DNA from: an uncultured Desulfovibrio sp.
GTDB taxonomy: Bacteria; Desulfobacterota; Desulfovibrionia; Desulfovibrionales; Desulfovibrionaceae
Assembly (NCBI GenBank): GCA_913063155.1
Contig: CAJXYU010000002.1
Location: 248,001-312,000, forward strand
DNA: 64,000 nucleotides
Direction of reading: 5' to 3'
The notes below the pieces were generated by a model. The model was not told the origin of the DNA and made no database searches. It worked only from the letters and a program-made list of their open reading frames with translations. This document shows, piece after piece, positions 29,286-37,722 of the stretch. Made by a program: the position numbers and the translations under genes. Positions within the stretch are counted from its first letter, which is position 1. The number at the start of each line of letters is the position of its first letter.

Positions 29286-31433
29286 ATGCAGAGCGCAAAA
29301 GATCTCAAACAATATCGTGAAGAGCTGCATGAGTCCCTGGATAACGACTTCCTGCGGACCGTTCTGGACAACTTTGCCGTCGCCTATCGCGCCGGACGCG
29401 CCAACGCCTTCAAGGGCATGGACGTCAAAGGCCTCATCAACGAAGTGGCTTGCGCCAAGGACGAGGCCGCCAAGAACCTGGACGCATTGTACACCCAGTT
29501 CAAGGAGAATGCGGAAAAGGCCGGTGTGAAGGTGCATTTGGCCAAAGACGCCGATGAGGCCAACCGCATCATCTGCGACATCGCCCGTCAGAACGAATGT
29601 AAGACCGTGGTCAAGTCCAAGTCCATGACCGCCGAGGAAACGCTGCTCAACCATGCCCTGGAGGATCAGAACCTTGAAGTGGTAGAGACCGACCTTGGCG
29701 AATGGATCATCCAGATGCGCCATGAAGGCCCCAGCCACATGGTCATGCCCGCCATCCACCTTTCCCGCCACCAGGTCAAGGACCTCTTCACCGAAGTGAC
29801 CGGCAAGCAGCAGGATTCCGACATCGATAAGCTGGTCAAGGTCGCCCGCCGCGAACTGCGCCAGAAGTACGTTGATGCGGACATGGGGATCTCCGGCGCC
29901 AACTTCGCCGTGGCCGAGACCGGCGGCATCGGTCTGGTGACCAACGAGGGCAACGCCCGTCTGGTCACGACATTGCCCCGGGTGCACGTTGCTCTCATGG
30001 GCCTGGACAAGCTGGTCCCGAGCCTGCATGACGCCCTGCGTACGCTCAAGGTGCTGCCGCGCAACGCCACCGGCCAGGCCATCACTTCCTACGTGACCTG
30101 GGTAACCGGCTCCAACGAATGCGCTCCCGGCCCGGACGGTAAAAAGGAAATCCATTTCGTGCTTCTGGACAACGGTCGCAGCGAAATGGCCAAGGACCCG
30201 CTTTTTTCCCAGGTTAACCGTTGCGTGCGTTGCGGCGCCTGCGCCAACGTCTGCCCGGTTTACCGCCTGGTGGGCGGCCACAAGATGGGCCACATCTACA
30301 TCGGCGCCATCGGCCTGATCCTTACCTACTTCTTCCACGGCAAGGACAAGGCCAAGAACCTGGTTCAGAACTGCATCAACTGTGAAGCGTGCAAGGACAT
30401 CTGCGCAGGCGGCATCGACCTTCCGCGCCTGATCAAGGAAATTCACGCCCGCATCCAGGATGAGGACGGTCATCCGCTGCCGAGCCTGCTGTTGGGCAAG
30501 GTTCTCAAGAACCGCAAACTCTTCCATACGCTGCTGCGTACCGCCAAGTGGGCCCAGAAACCCATGAAGGAGAGCGACCAGTTCATCCGTCACCTTCCCA
30601 TGATGTTCAGCGAGCACGACTTCAAGGCGCTGCCCACCATTGCCGAAACTCCGTTCCGCGACATGTGGAAGCACATCAAGCCGGAAGTGAAGGCTCCCAA
30701 ACACAAGGTGGCCCTGTTCTCCGGTTGCGTGCAGGACTTCGTCTATCCCGAGCAGATGAAAGCCTGCGTCAAGGTTCTGGGCGACAACCAGGTGGACATG
30801 GACTTCCCCATGAAGCAGTCCTGCTGCGGTCTGCCCGTGCAGATGATGGGTGAGCTGAAAGCTTCCCGCGACGTGGCCGAGCAGAATTTGCGTGCCTTCC
30901 AGGACGGCGACTATGACTACATCATCACTTTGTGCGCCTCCTGCGCCGCCCACCTGAAGCACAACTATCCGAAACTGGTGAAGGGCAACCCGCGTTTGGA
31001 ATCCATGGCCATGGAATTCGGCCGCAAGGTCATCGACTTCAGTTCCTTCGTCAGCGATGTGCTGGGCGTTGAGGCCGAAGCCTTCAACAAGACCGGCGAG
31101 ACCGCGACCTATCACGCCCCGTGTCACCTCTGTCGTGGGTTGGACGTGCACGACGCGCCGCGCAATCTCATCAAGACCGCAGGCCTGGAGTACGTGGAAT
31201 GCGATGAAGAGGAAGTCTGTTGCGGTTTCGGCGGCACTTTCTCCATGAAGTTCCCGGAACTCTCCAACGAACTGCTGAACAAGAAACTGAACAATGTTGA
31301 AGCCACCGGAGCCAGCATGCTTCTTACGGATTGCCCGGGCTGCATCATGCAGCTGCGTGGTGGCCTGAAGCGCCGTGGGTCCAAGGTACAGGTGAAACAC
31401 GTGGCCGAGGCTCTTGCCGCGAATAAGAAATAG
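29286..31433 (+). CDS. LutB-LutA fusion: LUD and Fe-S and CCG-domain oxidoreductase
   Basis: This 715-residue protein begins with a LUD domain (about 40-300, AETGGIGLVTNEGNARL). Two [4Fe-4S] motifs follow (CVRCGACANVCPVYR near 313, CINCEACKDIC near 362). Two CCG domains end it (LFSGCVQDFVYPEQ with CCGLP; APCHLCRGLD with CCGFGGTFS). In LutABC systems LutB carries LUD plus Fe-S and LutA carries the CCG pair; here both are one chain, so with LutC this is a two-gene L-lactate dehydrogenase. It gives the operon a second lactate-oxidising route. A strong terminator follows. Confidence 0.9.
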   Translation: MQSAKDLKQYREELHESLDNDFLRTVLDNFAVAYRAGRANAFKGMDVKGLINEVACAKDEAAKNLDALYTQFKENAEKAGVKVHLAKDADEANRIICDIARQNECKTVVKSKSMTAEETLLNHALEDQNLEVVETDLGEWIIQMRHEGPSHMVMPAIHLSRHQVKDLFTEVTGKQQDSDIDKLVKVARRELRQKYVDADMGISGANFAVAETGGIGLVTNEGNARLVTTLPRVHVALMGLDKLVPSLHDALRTLKVLPRNATGQAITSYVTWVTGSNECAPGPDGKKEIHFVLLDNGRSEMAKDPLFSQVNRCVRCGACANVCPVYRLVGGHKMGHIYIGAIGLILTYFFHGKDKAKNLVQNCINCEACKDICAGGIDLPRLIKEIHARIQDEDGHPLPSLLLGKVLKNRKLFHTLLRTAKWAQKPMKESDQFIRHLPMMFSEHDFKALPTIAETPFRDMWKHIKPEVKAPKHKVALFSGCVQDFVYPEQMKACVKVLGDNQVDMDFPMKQSCCGLPVQMMGELKASRDVAEQNLRAFQDGDYDYIITLCASCAAHLKHNYPKLVKGNPRLESMAMEFGRKVIDFSSFVSDVLGVEAEAFNKTGETATYHAPCHLCRGLDVHDAPRNLIKTAGLEYVECDEEEVCCGFGGTFSMKFPELSNELLNKKLNNVEATGASMLLTDCPGCIMQLRGGLKRRGSKVQVKHVAEALAANKK

Positions 31434-31524
31434 AGCCCCAAAACAGCGCGCATAGGCCTGGACGGTTGGACCGCAATCCCTCGAAGCAACGCCACGCTTC
31501 CTCCGTATCCAGGCCCTTGTGACA

Positions 31525-31550
31525 GACCTCCCGCCCTCGGGCGGGAGGTC
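31525..31550 (+). terminator. Terminator of the lactate operon
   Basis: GACCTCCCGCC and GGCGGGAGGTC form an 11-bp GC-rich stem with a CTCG tetraloop, followed by CTTATAAAAG. The T run is weak, but the stem is very strong. Confidence 0.75.
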
Positions 31551-31662
31551 CTTATAAAAGAGGAACCGTTTTTCCCGGAATGAGGGCCGGCGCGAAAACG
31601 GCGGGAAGCAAAATATTAACGGCAGGCCTCACGAATCCGGAAGGGGAGTCGGGAGTGAGGCG

Positions 31663-33291
31663 GTGTACGGTTCTTTGAAATTCTTGGGGGATTCTGTGAA
31701 AGTTTGTGAAAAAAATGTCGGTCTATCCATGACCATGTCCATAGTACTTGTTTCCTTGGCTTTAGTGCTTTCTGTTGCGGTTGTCGGCGCAGTGCTGATT
31801 ATCTTTTGTGACGCCGGGCGATGGATGCTGCTTGGAGGGTGTGTCGTTCTGTCGCTCATCGCCGGGGCAGTGGCGGCGCTTCTGATGCACGCCAGGGTCG
31901 GTAAATCCGTCGCGACACTGATCGGGTTCATAGAAAAAATTTCATCGGGAGAATACGGTGCGGCTTTGAACGAGGAGTTCGGGGGCGAGTTCGCCCGCCT
32001 GGGCTGCTCCGTGCAGGGCATGGTGACCCAGCTCAAGGAAAAGCTCGGCTTTTCCCAGGGAATACTGGAAGGGTTGCCGCTCTCCATTTGCGTGGTGGAC
32101 CCGGACCAGCGCATTACGTTCCTGAATCAGGAATGCATGGACATGATGGAATCCACGGTGCGCCCCGAGGAATATTACGGGAAGAAGCTTTCCCAGATAT
32201 TCTATAAGGACGACCGGGATGCGCTTATCCTTCAGTGCATGCAGGATAATGAGAAAATCCACAATCGCGAAGCCAAGTTCACCACGGATAAAAAACGTGA
32301 GATTACGGTCATGGCCAACCTTTCGCCGCTGTACGACCTGGATGGAAACCTCATCGGCGGTTTCTGTATGTACCTGGACATGACGGAGCTCAAGGAGCGG
32401 GAAGCTCAGATCATTGAGCAAAACAACTGCATTTCCGCTGCGGCGGACAATGCGGGTGGGATCTCGGACAGGCTGGCCGCGTCGGCGGAACAACTGAGCC
32501 GTTCGGTGCAGGCTGCCCGAGAGGGGGCCGGAGTCCAGCGTGAAAGGGCCGCGGAAACGGCCACGGCCATGGACGAGATGAACGCCACGGTTTCCGAGGT
32601 CGCCAGGCATGCGGTTTCCGCCGCAGACAGCGCCGAGATGGCCAAGGAAGAGGCCCAAGGGGGCTCCCGTGTAGTGGAAGAGGTGATCAGCGCCATTCTC
32701 GAGGTGGAGAACGACGCGAAGCTTCTCAAAAGTTCCATGGAGCAGTTGGGAGTCCAGGCGGAAGAAATCGGCAAGGTGCTCACGGTCATTGAAGACATTG
32801 CCGATCAGACGAATCTTTTGGCCCTGAACGCCGCAATCGAGGCAGCCAGGGCCGGTGAGGCAGGACGCGGTTTCGCCGTGGTTGCCGACGAGGTCCGCAA
32901 GCTGGCCGAGAAAACCATGCAGGCGACTTCCGAAGTCGGCGCCGCCATAGGGAGCATTCAGGATGGGGCGCAGGAGAGCGTCCGTGCTACGGAAATGGCG
33001 GTGGAGTCCGTTGAGAGGAGCACCGGTCTGGCGCACCGTTCGGGTGAGGCGCTGGAGAGGATCGTCGCCGAGGCCGACGCCACCGCGGATCGCGTGCGCA
33101 GCATTGCCGCCGCTGCGGAACAGCAATCGGCCGCCAGCGAGGAGATCAACAGGGCCACGCTGGAAGTGAGCCGCATATCCCAGGATACCGATGAGGAGAT
33201 GCAAAGCGCCACGTCCGCGGTTGGCGAGCTTTCCGACCTGGCAGAAAGCCTCATGAAGCTGATCAACAGCATGCATGTGCAGGAGGCTTGA
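31663..33291 (+). CDS. Methyl-accepting chemotaxis protein with PAS domain
   Basis: This 542-residue chemoreceptor has two closely spaced membrane helices (about 22-45 and 48-68) with almost no periplasmic loop, so it senses in the cytoplasm or membrane. A HAMP-like linker and a PAS domain (about 125-240, [20 protein letters not shown]) follow, then the MCP signalling coiled coil (about 270-520) with the conserved tip [20 protein letters not shown] near 380. It starts at GTG 31663 with GGAG seven bases upstream; a GTG 33 bases later (gtgaaagtt) is an alternative. PAS domains in such receptors often bind heme or FAD; no ligand is visible here. No che genes are nearby. Confidence 0.92.
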   Translation: MYGSLKFLGDSVKVCEKNVGLSMTMSIVLVSLALVLSVAVVGAVLIIFCDAGRWMLLGGCVVLSLIAGAVAALLMHARVGKSVATLIGFIEKISSGEYGAALNEEFGGEFARLGCSVQGMVTQLKEKLGFSQGILEGLPLSICVVDPDQRITFLNQECMDMMESTVRPEEYYGKKLSQIFYKDDRDALILQCMQDNEKIHNREAKFTTDKKREITVMANLSPLYDLDGNLIGGFCMYLDMTELKEREAQIIEQNNCISAAADNAGGISDRLAASAEQLSRSVQAAREGAGVQRERAAETATAMDEMNATVSEVARHAVSAADSAEMAKEEAQGGSRVVEEVISAILEVENDAKLLKSSMEQLGVQAEEIGKVLTVIEDIADQTNLLALNAAIEAARAGEAGRGFAVVADEVRKLAEKTMQATSEVGAAIGSIQDGAQESVRATEMAVESVERSTGLAHRSGEALERIVAEADATADRVRSIAAAAEQQSAASEEINRATLEVSRISQDTDEEMQSATSAVGELSDLAESLMKLINSMHVQEA

Positions 33292-33599
33292 GCGGGAAGC
33301 CGGAGGAAAACAATGAACAGGAAGAAGGGGGTGCGGAGCAATTGGTGAAAGATGTGAGGTTCTTCCTCCGTTGTCTGCAAAGTGCAGGACATCGTATCTT
33401 GTCAGCAGGCTTTGTCGGTTATTGGAAGGAAAGGAGCGGACTCCTTTGATACTTTTCCAAGTTTTTTGCTCCGGACACGTGACGAAATCTGTTTAAGGAT
33501 ATATAGTTAAAGGTAAAGGCCCCGTAATCAATTGTTGGACCGGTTTTTGCTAAGTAGTTCCGGTTTTGACGCGGATTCAAACCAAGACGTAGGTGACCC
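33292..33599. other. Intergenic region with a small hairpin
   Basis: No convincing gene. AAAGGAG-CGGA-CTCCTTT (33430-33447) is a likely transcription-end hairpin for the chemoreceptor gene, though without a clean T run. A GGAGG followed by an 11-codon frame (33313-33348) is too short to support. A promoter for the Dabb gene should lie in the AT-rich stretch after 33480. Confidence 0.5.
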
Positions 33600-33902
33600 A
33601 TGATCAAACATATAGTGATGTGGAAACTCAAGGAAACTGCGGAAGGTGCCAGTGCGGCTGAAAATGCCGCGAAAATGAAAACGATGCTGGAAGCTCTCAA
33701 TGGGCGAATTGAAGGGCTGAAGCATCTGGAAGTAAGTGCAGAAATTGTGGAAAGCGAGCCGGAGTGCAACGTGGTTCTCTACTCCGAACTCGCAAGCAAG
33801 GATGCACTGGATGGATATCAAGTGCACCCGGAGCACCAGGAGTGCGTGGCTTTCATCAAGAAGGTCGTCAGTGAACGCCGGGTCCTTGATTACGAAGTGT
33901 AG
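33600..33902 (+). CDS. Dabb (stress-responsive alpha/beta-barrel) domain protein
   Basis: This 100-residue protein is a single Dabb domain: starts MIKHIVMWKLK, has LEVSAEIVESEPECNVVLYSEL in the middle and ends HPEHQECVAFIKKVVSERRVLDYEV. The HPEHQ motif is typical. These are dimeric ferredoxin-like-fold proteins of mostly unknown role. It is a single gene with the start at ATG 33600. Confidence 0.88.
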   Translation: MIKHIVMWKLKETAEGASAAENAAKMKTMLEALNGRIEGLKHLEVSAEIVESEPECNVVLYSELASKDALDGYQVHPEHQECVAFIKKVVSERRVLDYEV

Positions 33903-33997
33903 GAAATAGGCTAGTACCGAGGAGCACGTCGGGTGGGGACGGCCCACCAAGCCCTTAAGCATGTCTGCAACGGCATGGTATTATTGGAGGACTTATT

Positions 33998-34369
33998 ATG
34001 ACTGTGCGTTTTGATCAGACCAGGCGTCGGTTTATTTGCCGTTGGCAGGAACCGACTCAGGTTGTTATCGACAAAAAGACCGGAACCATTAACCGGTCGC
34101 GCGTTATCAGCATAAAAGTGAGTGAGACGGGTAAGTTGAACAAAAGGGACTGCAACCGCCACGAGGGGCACCCCATGTACCCGCATATCGATCGTTTCAA
34201 CCGCAAACTCAACCAGATGAATTACTTCCCGCTCAAGCAGGAGGGCCACAAGTGCTGCTGTTGCGGCACCAAGAACGATGTCAGTCCGCATTACGACATC
34301 GACTCCAAGGCCATCATGTGGTTGTGCCGGGAGCACCAGTTCGGTTGCCCCACCGCCGATTGCAACTAG
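33998..34369 (+). CDS. Uncharacterised Cys/His-rich small protein
   Basis: This 123-residue protein has a basic N-terminal half and a C-terminal cluster CCCCGTKNDVSPHYDI, then WLCREHQFGCPTADC. The spaced Cys and His residues look like a zinc-binding treble-clef or HNH-like site, but no family can be named from the sequence. GGAGG lies ten bases before the ATG. It is flanked by the Dabb gene and a strong hairpin. Confidence 0.65.
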   Translation: MTVRFDQTRRRFICRWQEPTQVVIDKKTGTINRSRVISIKVSETGKLNKRDCNRHEGHPMYPHIDRFNRKLNQMNYFPLKQEGHKCCCCGTKNDVSPHYDIDSKAIMWLCREHQFGCPTADCN

Positions 34370-34392
34370 CAAATACGGTAAACGTCAAAGAC

Positions 34393-34425
34393 TGAGGCCC
34401 TATCGAAATTATCGATAGGGCCTCA
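34393..34425 (+). terminator. Long inverted repeat after the Cys-rich gene
   Basis: TGAGGCCCTATCGA (34393-34406) and TCGATAGGGCCTCA (34412-34425) form a perfect 14-bp stem around a short loop. The stem is strong, but no T run follows directly. Confidence 0.6.
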
Positions 34426-34655
34426 ATCCTTAGGAGGTACTTAACAAGCAAGGATGGCTTTGTTGCTCAAGGAAAAGCAAGTCGGGTGCCAGTATGATTC
34501 TTTCGTCTGGAATTGTTTTCATTTGACTGTAATAAAAGAATTTTATTGCGTCGTCTTCATTTTAGGAATTTTTGTGCCTCACAGGCATTTGAGTCCGATA
34601 TGACTTTATTGTGACTTTTTAAGTCTCGCTACAGGCTTTAATTGTCAGAATTGTA
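34426..34655. other. Intergenic region, nothing recognised
   Basis: This AT-rich stretch lies between the Cys-rich gene and the terminator of the outer-membrane protein gene. I see no supported open frame, RNA or repeat. Confidence 0.6.
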
Positions 34656-34686
34656 AAAGTCCCGCCTCTTTTGGAAGGCGGGGCTT
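34656..34686 (-). terminator. Terminator of the outer-membrane barrel gene
   Basis: AAAGTCCCGCCT (34656-34667) pairs with AGGCGGGGCTTT (34675-34686) with one mismatch. On the minus strand a short T run follows the stem. Confidence 0.8.
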
Positions 34687-34712
34687 TCTGATTTTTCATG
34701 GCTTTTGTTTTG

Positions 34713-35372
34713 CTAGAATTGGTAACGAACCCCTAACGTCACTTCATGCATGCTCAGATCCTTGGCCTCGTATTCTATCGAGTTGCCCGCACTGGTGAGA
34801 GTGACCTTGTCTCCGTCGCCAAAGTACTTGTAGCGGTACATAAGGTCGAGAGTCCAGTCCTCCGTGAATTCCCAGCCCACGCCGCCACCGACATTGAAGG
34901 CAACGTTGGTGGAGCTTTTGTCACTCACGTCGTCGATGGAGCTGTCGAGGTCTTCTTCAATGAATGCGGCCCCAACGCCTGCTGTCAGGTAAGGAGTGAA
35001 GGCTGACTCGTTGTAGATATCCCAGAACACGTTTACCATCAGCGTGTGGATGGTGATCTCGTCTTGCAGCGTGGCGTTGGCATCGGCGTAATCGTATTTG
35101 AAACCGGCGTGATACATGTACTCAAGCTCGGTGCGGATTGGAAGCTGATCCATCCAGTTGTAGCCTACGGCTGCACCAAGAGACCATGCGCCGTCATCCC
35201 AGTCGCTTTCGGTTGAAGACGTGGTTGAGTTGTTGCTGACGCTTTCATCCGCGACAACCCAGCCTCCACCGCCGCGGACCGCCATGTAGAAGCCGCCGTC
35301 TTCCGCGAAGGCTATGCTGTAACATGTCGACATGATTGCCAATGCTGCGAGAAGCAAAAGAAATCGCTTCAT
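34713..35372 (-). CDS. Outer-membrane beta-barrel protein (OmpA-like/opacity porin fold)
   Basis: This 219-residue protein has a Sec signal peptide (cleavage near AFAED). Alternating hydrophobic beta-strands follow (GFYMAVRGGGGWVV, WSLGAAVGYNW, FTPYLTAGVGAAFIEED, AFNVGGGVGWEF), and the protein ends in a terminal strand with the outer-membrane C-terminal aromatic: EVTLGVRYQF. It is probably an eight-stranded barrel. The frame opens earlier at 35417, but GGGAG before ATG 35372 and the signal peptide fix this start. The function is unknown; such proteins are often adhesion or envelope-integrity proteins. Confidence 0.88.
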   Translation of the reverse strand: MKRFLLLLAALAIMSTCYSIAFAEDGGFYMAVRGGGGWVVADESVSNNSTTSSTESDWDDGAWSLGAAVGYNWMDQLPIRTELEYMYHAGFKYDYADANATLQDEITIHTLMVNVFWDIYNESAFTPYLTAGVGAAFIEEDLDSSIDDVSDKSSTNVAFNVGGGVGWEFTEDWTLDLMYRYKYFGDGDKVTLTSAGNSIEYEAKDLSMHEVTLGVRYQF

Positions 35373-35578
35373 TTTTATCCATCTCCCTTTTATTTGATAT
35401 AAAATAATAATTTGCATATCGATATATTGCAGGGTGTTCTATGCCAATGGGTATATGTGTTTTTTGTTAATAGGTGTGCCTTTTGGCACAGATACGTTCC
35501 TCATCGATGATTATAATTCGTTGATGGCTGCCGCCCGTATAAAAGTCTGTTACGTTTATCAGTAATACGGGAGTAATC

Positions 35579-36787
35579 ATGACGGAAGAAAGGTCGCTGA
35601 TCGACGGCCAGGCCGACGAGGATCTGCTTTTTGCCGACGAGGACTTGTCCGAGGATGAGGCCACGGAACTTTCGGCGTGGAAGCTCATGATTGTGGACGA
35701 CCAGGAGGACGTGCACAACATGACTCGTCTCGTGCTGGGCGATTTCAGCTTCGAGGGACGCGGGCTCAACTTCCTGAGCGCCTATTCCGGCAAGGAGGCC
35801 CGGGAGCTCATCGAAGAGCATCCCGACACGGCGGTCATCCTGCTGGACGTGGTCATGGAAGACAACCAGGCCGGATTGGACGTGGCCCGTTTCATCCGCA
35901 ACGAGGCGGCCAACCGGCTGACGCGAATCATCCTGCGGACGGGGCAGCCTGGCCAGGCGCCGGAGCGCAAGGTCGTTACCGAACTGGACATCAACGACTA
36001 CAAGCAGAAGACCGAGCTGACGGCCCAGAAGCTTTTCACCACCGTGACCACGGCCATTCGTTCCTTTCGGGATCTGCTGGTCATCGAGGAAGGCCGTAAG
36101 AGCATGCATCTGCTGGCTCTTTCCGTGGCCCATCAGGTGCGCAATCGTACCGTGGCCATTGCCGGCTTCGCCAATCTTCTGCTCAAGAAGGCCAAGGAGA
36201 ACGGGGCGGTCAAGGAATACATCCGCACCATTTTGGATGAATCCGTTCGACTGGAGGAAATGGTCAGCGCGGTCAATTCCTATGCCACCATCGGAATGCC
36301 GACCATGGAAAAGGTACAGCTTGCCGACGTTGTGGAGGATGCCTGCGACAGGGCCGACGTTCGCGCTCAACTCGGCGGCAAGAAAGTGGAATGGACCAAG
36401 AATCTCGAGACGCTACAGGCGGAGGCCGACCTTGAATTGCTGGCCCGTCTGCTGGACGCCCTGCTGAACAACGCCGTGGATTTCACCAACGAGTCGCCGG
36501 TACGCATAATCGTGTCCAGCAAGCAGGACAAGGACGGCTGCAGGCTTTCCGTGCAGGATTTCGGCATAGGCATTTCCGATACCGACATGCCCCATATTTT
36601 TGATCCGTTTTTTTCCCAGAAGCCGCACGGATCGGGCATGGGATTGGCCATTGCACGCAAGGTTGCGGACGAACATCAATGGGAAATTCTTGTTAAAACC
36701 AAGGTTGGTCATGGAACGACCTTCGACGTGTTCATGCATGGCGGGTGTCCTCTGAACAAGGCTCCGGATGATATCCGGATCGACTAG
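35579..36787 (+). CDS. Receiver-histidine kinase protein (response regulator with kinase output)
   Basis: This 402-residue protein has an N-terminal receiver domain (about 37-160; DDQEDVHN, phospho-acceptor in VILLDVVMED). A dimerisation helix with ALSVAHQVRNRTVAIAGF (His near 184) follows, then an HATPase domain with DFGIGISD and GSGMGLAIARKVA. There is no membrane segment. The order receiver then kinase means the kinase is controlled by phosphorylation from another sensor, or forms part of a phosphorelay. GGGAG lies six bases before the ATG. Its stop overlaps that of the convergent carbamate kinase gene in the palindrome CTAG (36784-36787). Confidence 0.88.
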   Translation: MTEERSLIDGQADEDLLFADEDLSEDEATELSAWKLMIVDDQEDVHNMTRLVLGDFSFEGRGLNFLSAYSGKEARELIEEHPDTAVILLDVVMEDNQAGLDVARFIRNEAANRLTRIILRTGQPGQAPERKVVTELDINDYKQKTELTAQKLFTTVTTAIRSFRDLLVIEEGRKSMHLLALSVAHQVRNRTVAIAGFANLLLKKAKENGAVKEYIRTILDESVRLEEMVSAVNSYATIGMPTMEKVQLADVVEDACDRADVRAQLGGKKVEWTKNLETLQAEADLELLARLLDALLNNAVDFTNESPVRIIVSSKQDKDGCRLSVQDFGIGISDTDMPHIFDPFFSQKPHGSGMGLAIARKVADEHQWEILVKTKVGHGTTFDVFMHGGCPLNKAPDDIRID

Positions 36788-37719
36788 TCCTTGAGTATCC
36801 GGGTTCCCTTCCTCCCTTCTATGGCGTCCTCGATGGAGTCGATGGAGCAGATGATTGCCTCGCGACCTCCGTTACGCACGAATTCCAGACAGGCCTCCAT
36901 TTTCGGTCCCATGCTGCCGGGCGGGAAAGCGCCGTCGGCCAGCAGCTTTTCCACCTCGCTTGCCGTGACGGTCCCCAGCAGTTTCTGATTCGGGCCTCCG
37001 TAGTCATGATAGGCGCCTTCCACGTCCGTGACGATGCAGAATACCTCCACGCCGACTTCCCGCGCCAGGCATGCGCTGGCCAGGTCCTTGTCGATGACCG
37101 CGTCCACGCCGCTGAACCTTCGTCCCTGACGTACCACGGGAATGCCGCCGCCCCCGCAACAGATGACGATGAAATCCTGGCCGATAAGCTGTTTGATCTC
37201 CTTTTTTTCCACGATGGTAACGGGCTGCGGCGAGGCAACCACCCGGCGCGGTCCTTTGGCGGTCTTGCGTACCGGGTAGGGGGCGCTCAATGCCTGTTCC
37301 TCGCTTAGTACCGGACCGATGGGTTTGGTTGGGGCCGTGAAGCCCGGATCATTTTCGTTCACCACCACATAGCTGATGAGGCTGACGATCGGTTTTTGCA
37401 CAGCCCCTTCCAGCTCCATGAGTTCCGTGTCCAGAGAGGACTCGATCATGTATCCGATTTGGCCTTGTGTCTGGGCCACGAGGATTTCCAGGGGAAGGGA
37501 CACGGTGTTTCCGGAGCAGCATTCCTGACGCAGGAGCAGGTCCCCCACCTGCGGCCCGTTGCCGTGGGTGAGGATCACCCGGTAGCTTTGCGACAGGCGG
37601 GCGACTTGCCTTAGGGGTGTTCCCAGGTTTTCGAACTGCTCTCCGATGGTGCCCGCCTGGCCCTTGCGGATGAGTGCATTGCCGCCAAGGGCCAGGAGCA
37701 GGATCTTGCCCGGAGTCAT
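36784..37719 (-). CDS. arcC: Carbamate kinase
   Basis: This 311-residue amino-acid-kinase-fold enzyme starts ILLLALGGNALIRKGQ. Other signatures are LTHGNGPQVGDLLL near 50, GGGGIPVV near 190 and GSMGPKMEACLEFV near 270. It interconverts carbamoyl phosphate plus ADP and carbamate plus ATP. There is no arginine deiminase or ornithine carbamoyltransferase nearby. It lies three bases downstream of the P-loop gene with GGAG before the start, so the two are translationally close and probably act together. Confidence 0.92.
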   Translation of the reverse strand: MTPGKILLLALGGNALIRKGQAGTIGEQFENLGTPLRQVARLSQSYRVILTHGNGPQVGDLLLRQECCSGNTVSLPLEILVAQTQGQIGYMIESSLDTELMELEGAVQKPIVSLISYVVVNENDPGFTAPTKPIGPVLSEEQALSAPYPVRKTAKGPRRVVASPQPVTIVEKKEIKQLIGQDFIVICCGGGGIPVVRQGRRFSGVDAVIDKDLASACLAREVGVEVFCIVTDVEGAYHDYGGPNQKLLGTVTASEVEKLLADGAFPPGSMGPKMEACLEFVRNGGREAIICSIDSIEDAIEGRKGTRILKD

Positions 37720-37722
37720 GGT

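Noticed and set aside
33313-33348. 11-codon frame after a GGAGG downstream of the chemoreceptor
   Set aside because: Too short, no conservation evidence possible here.
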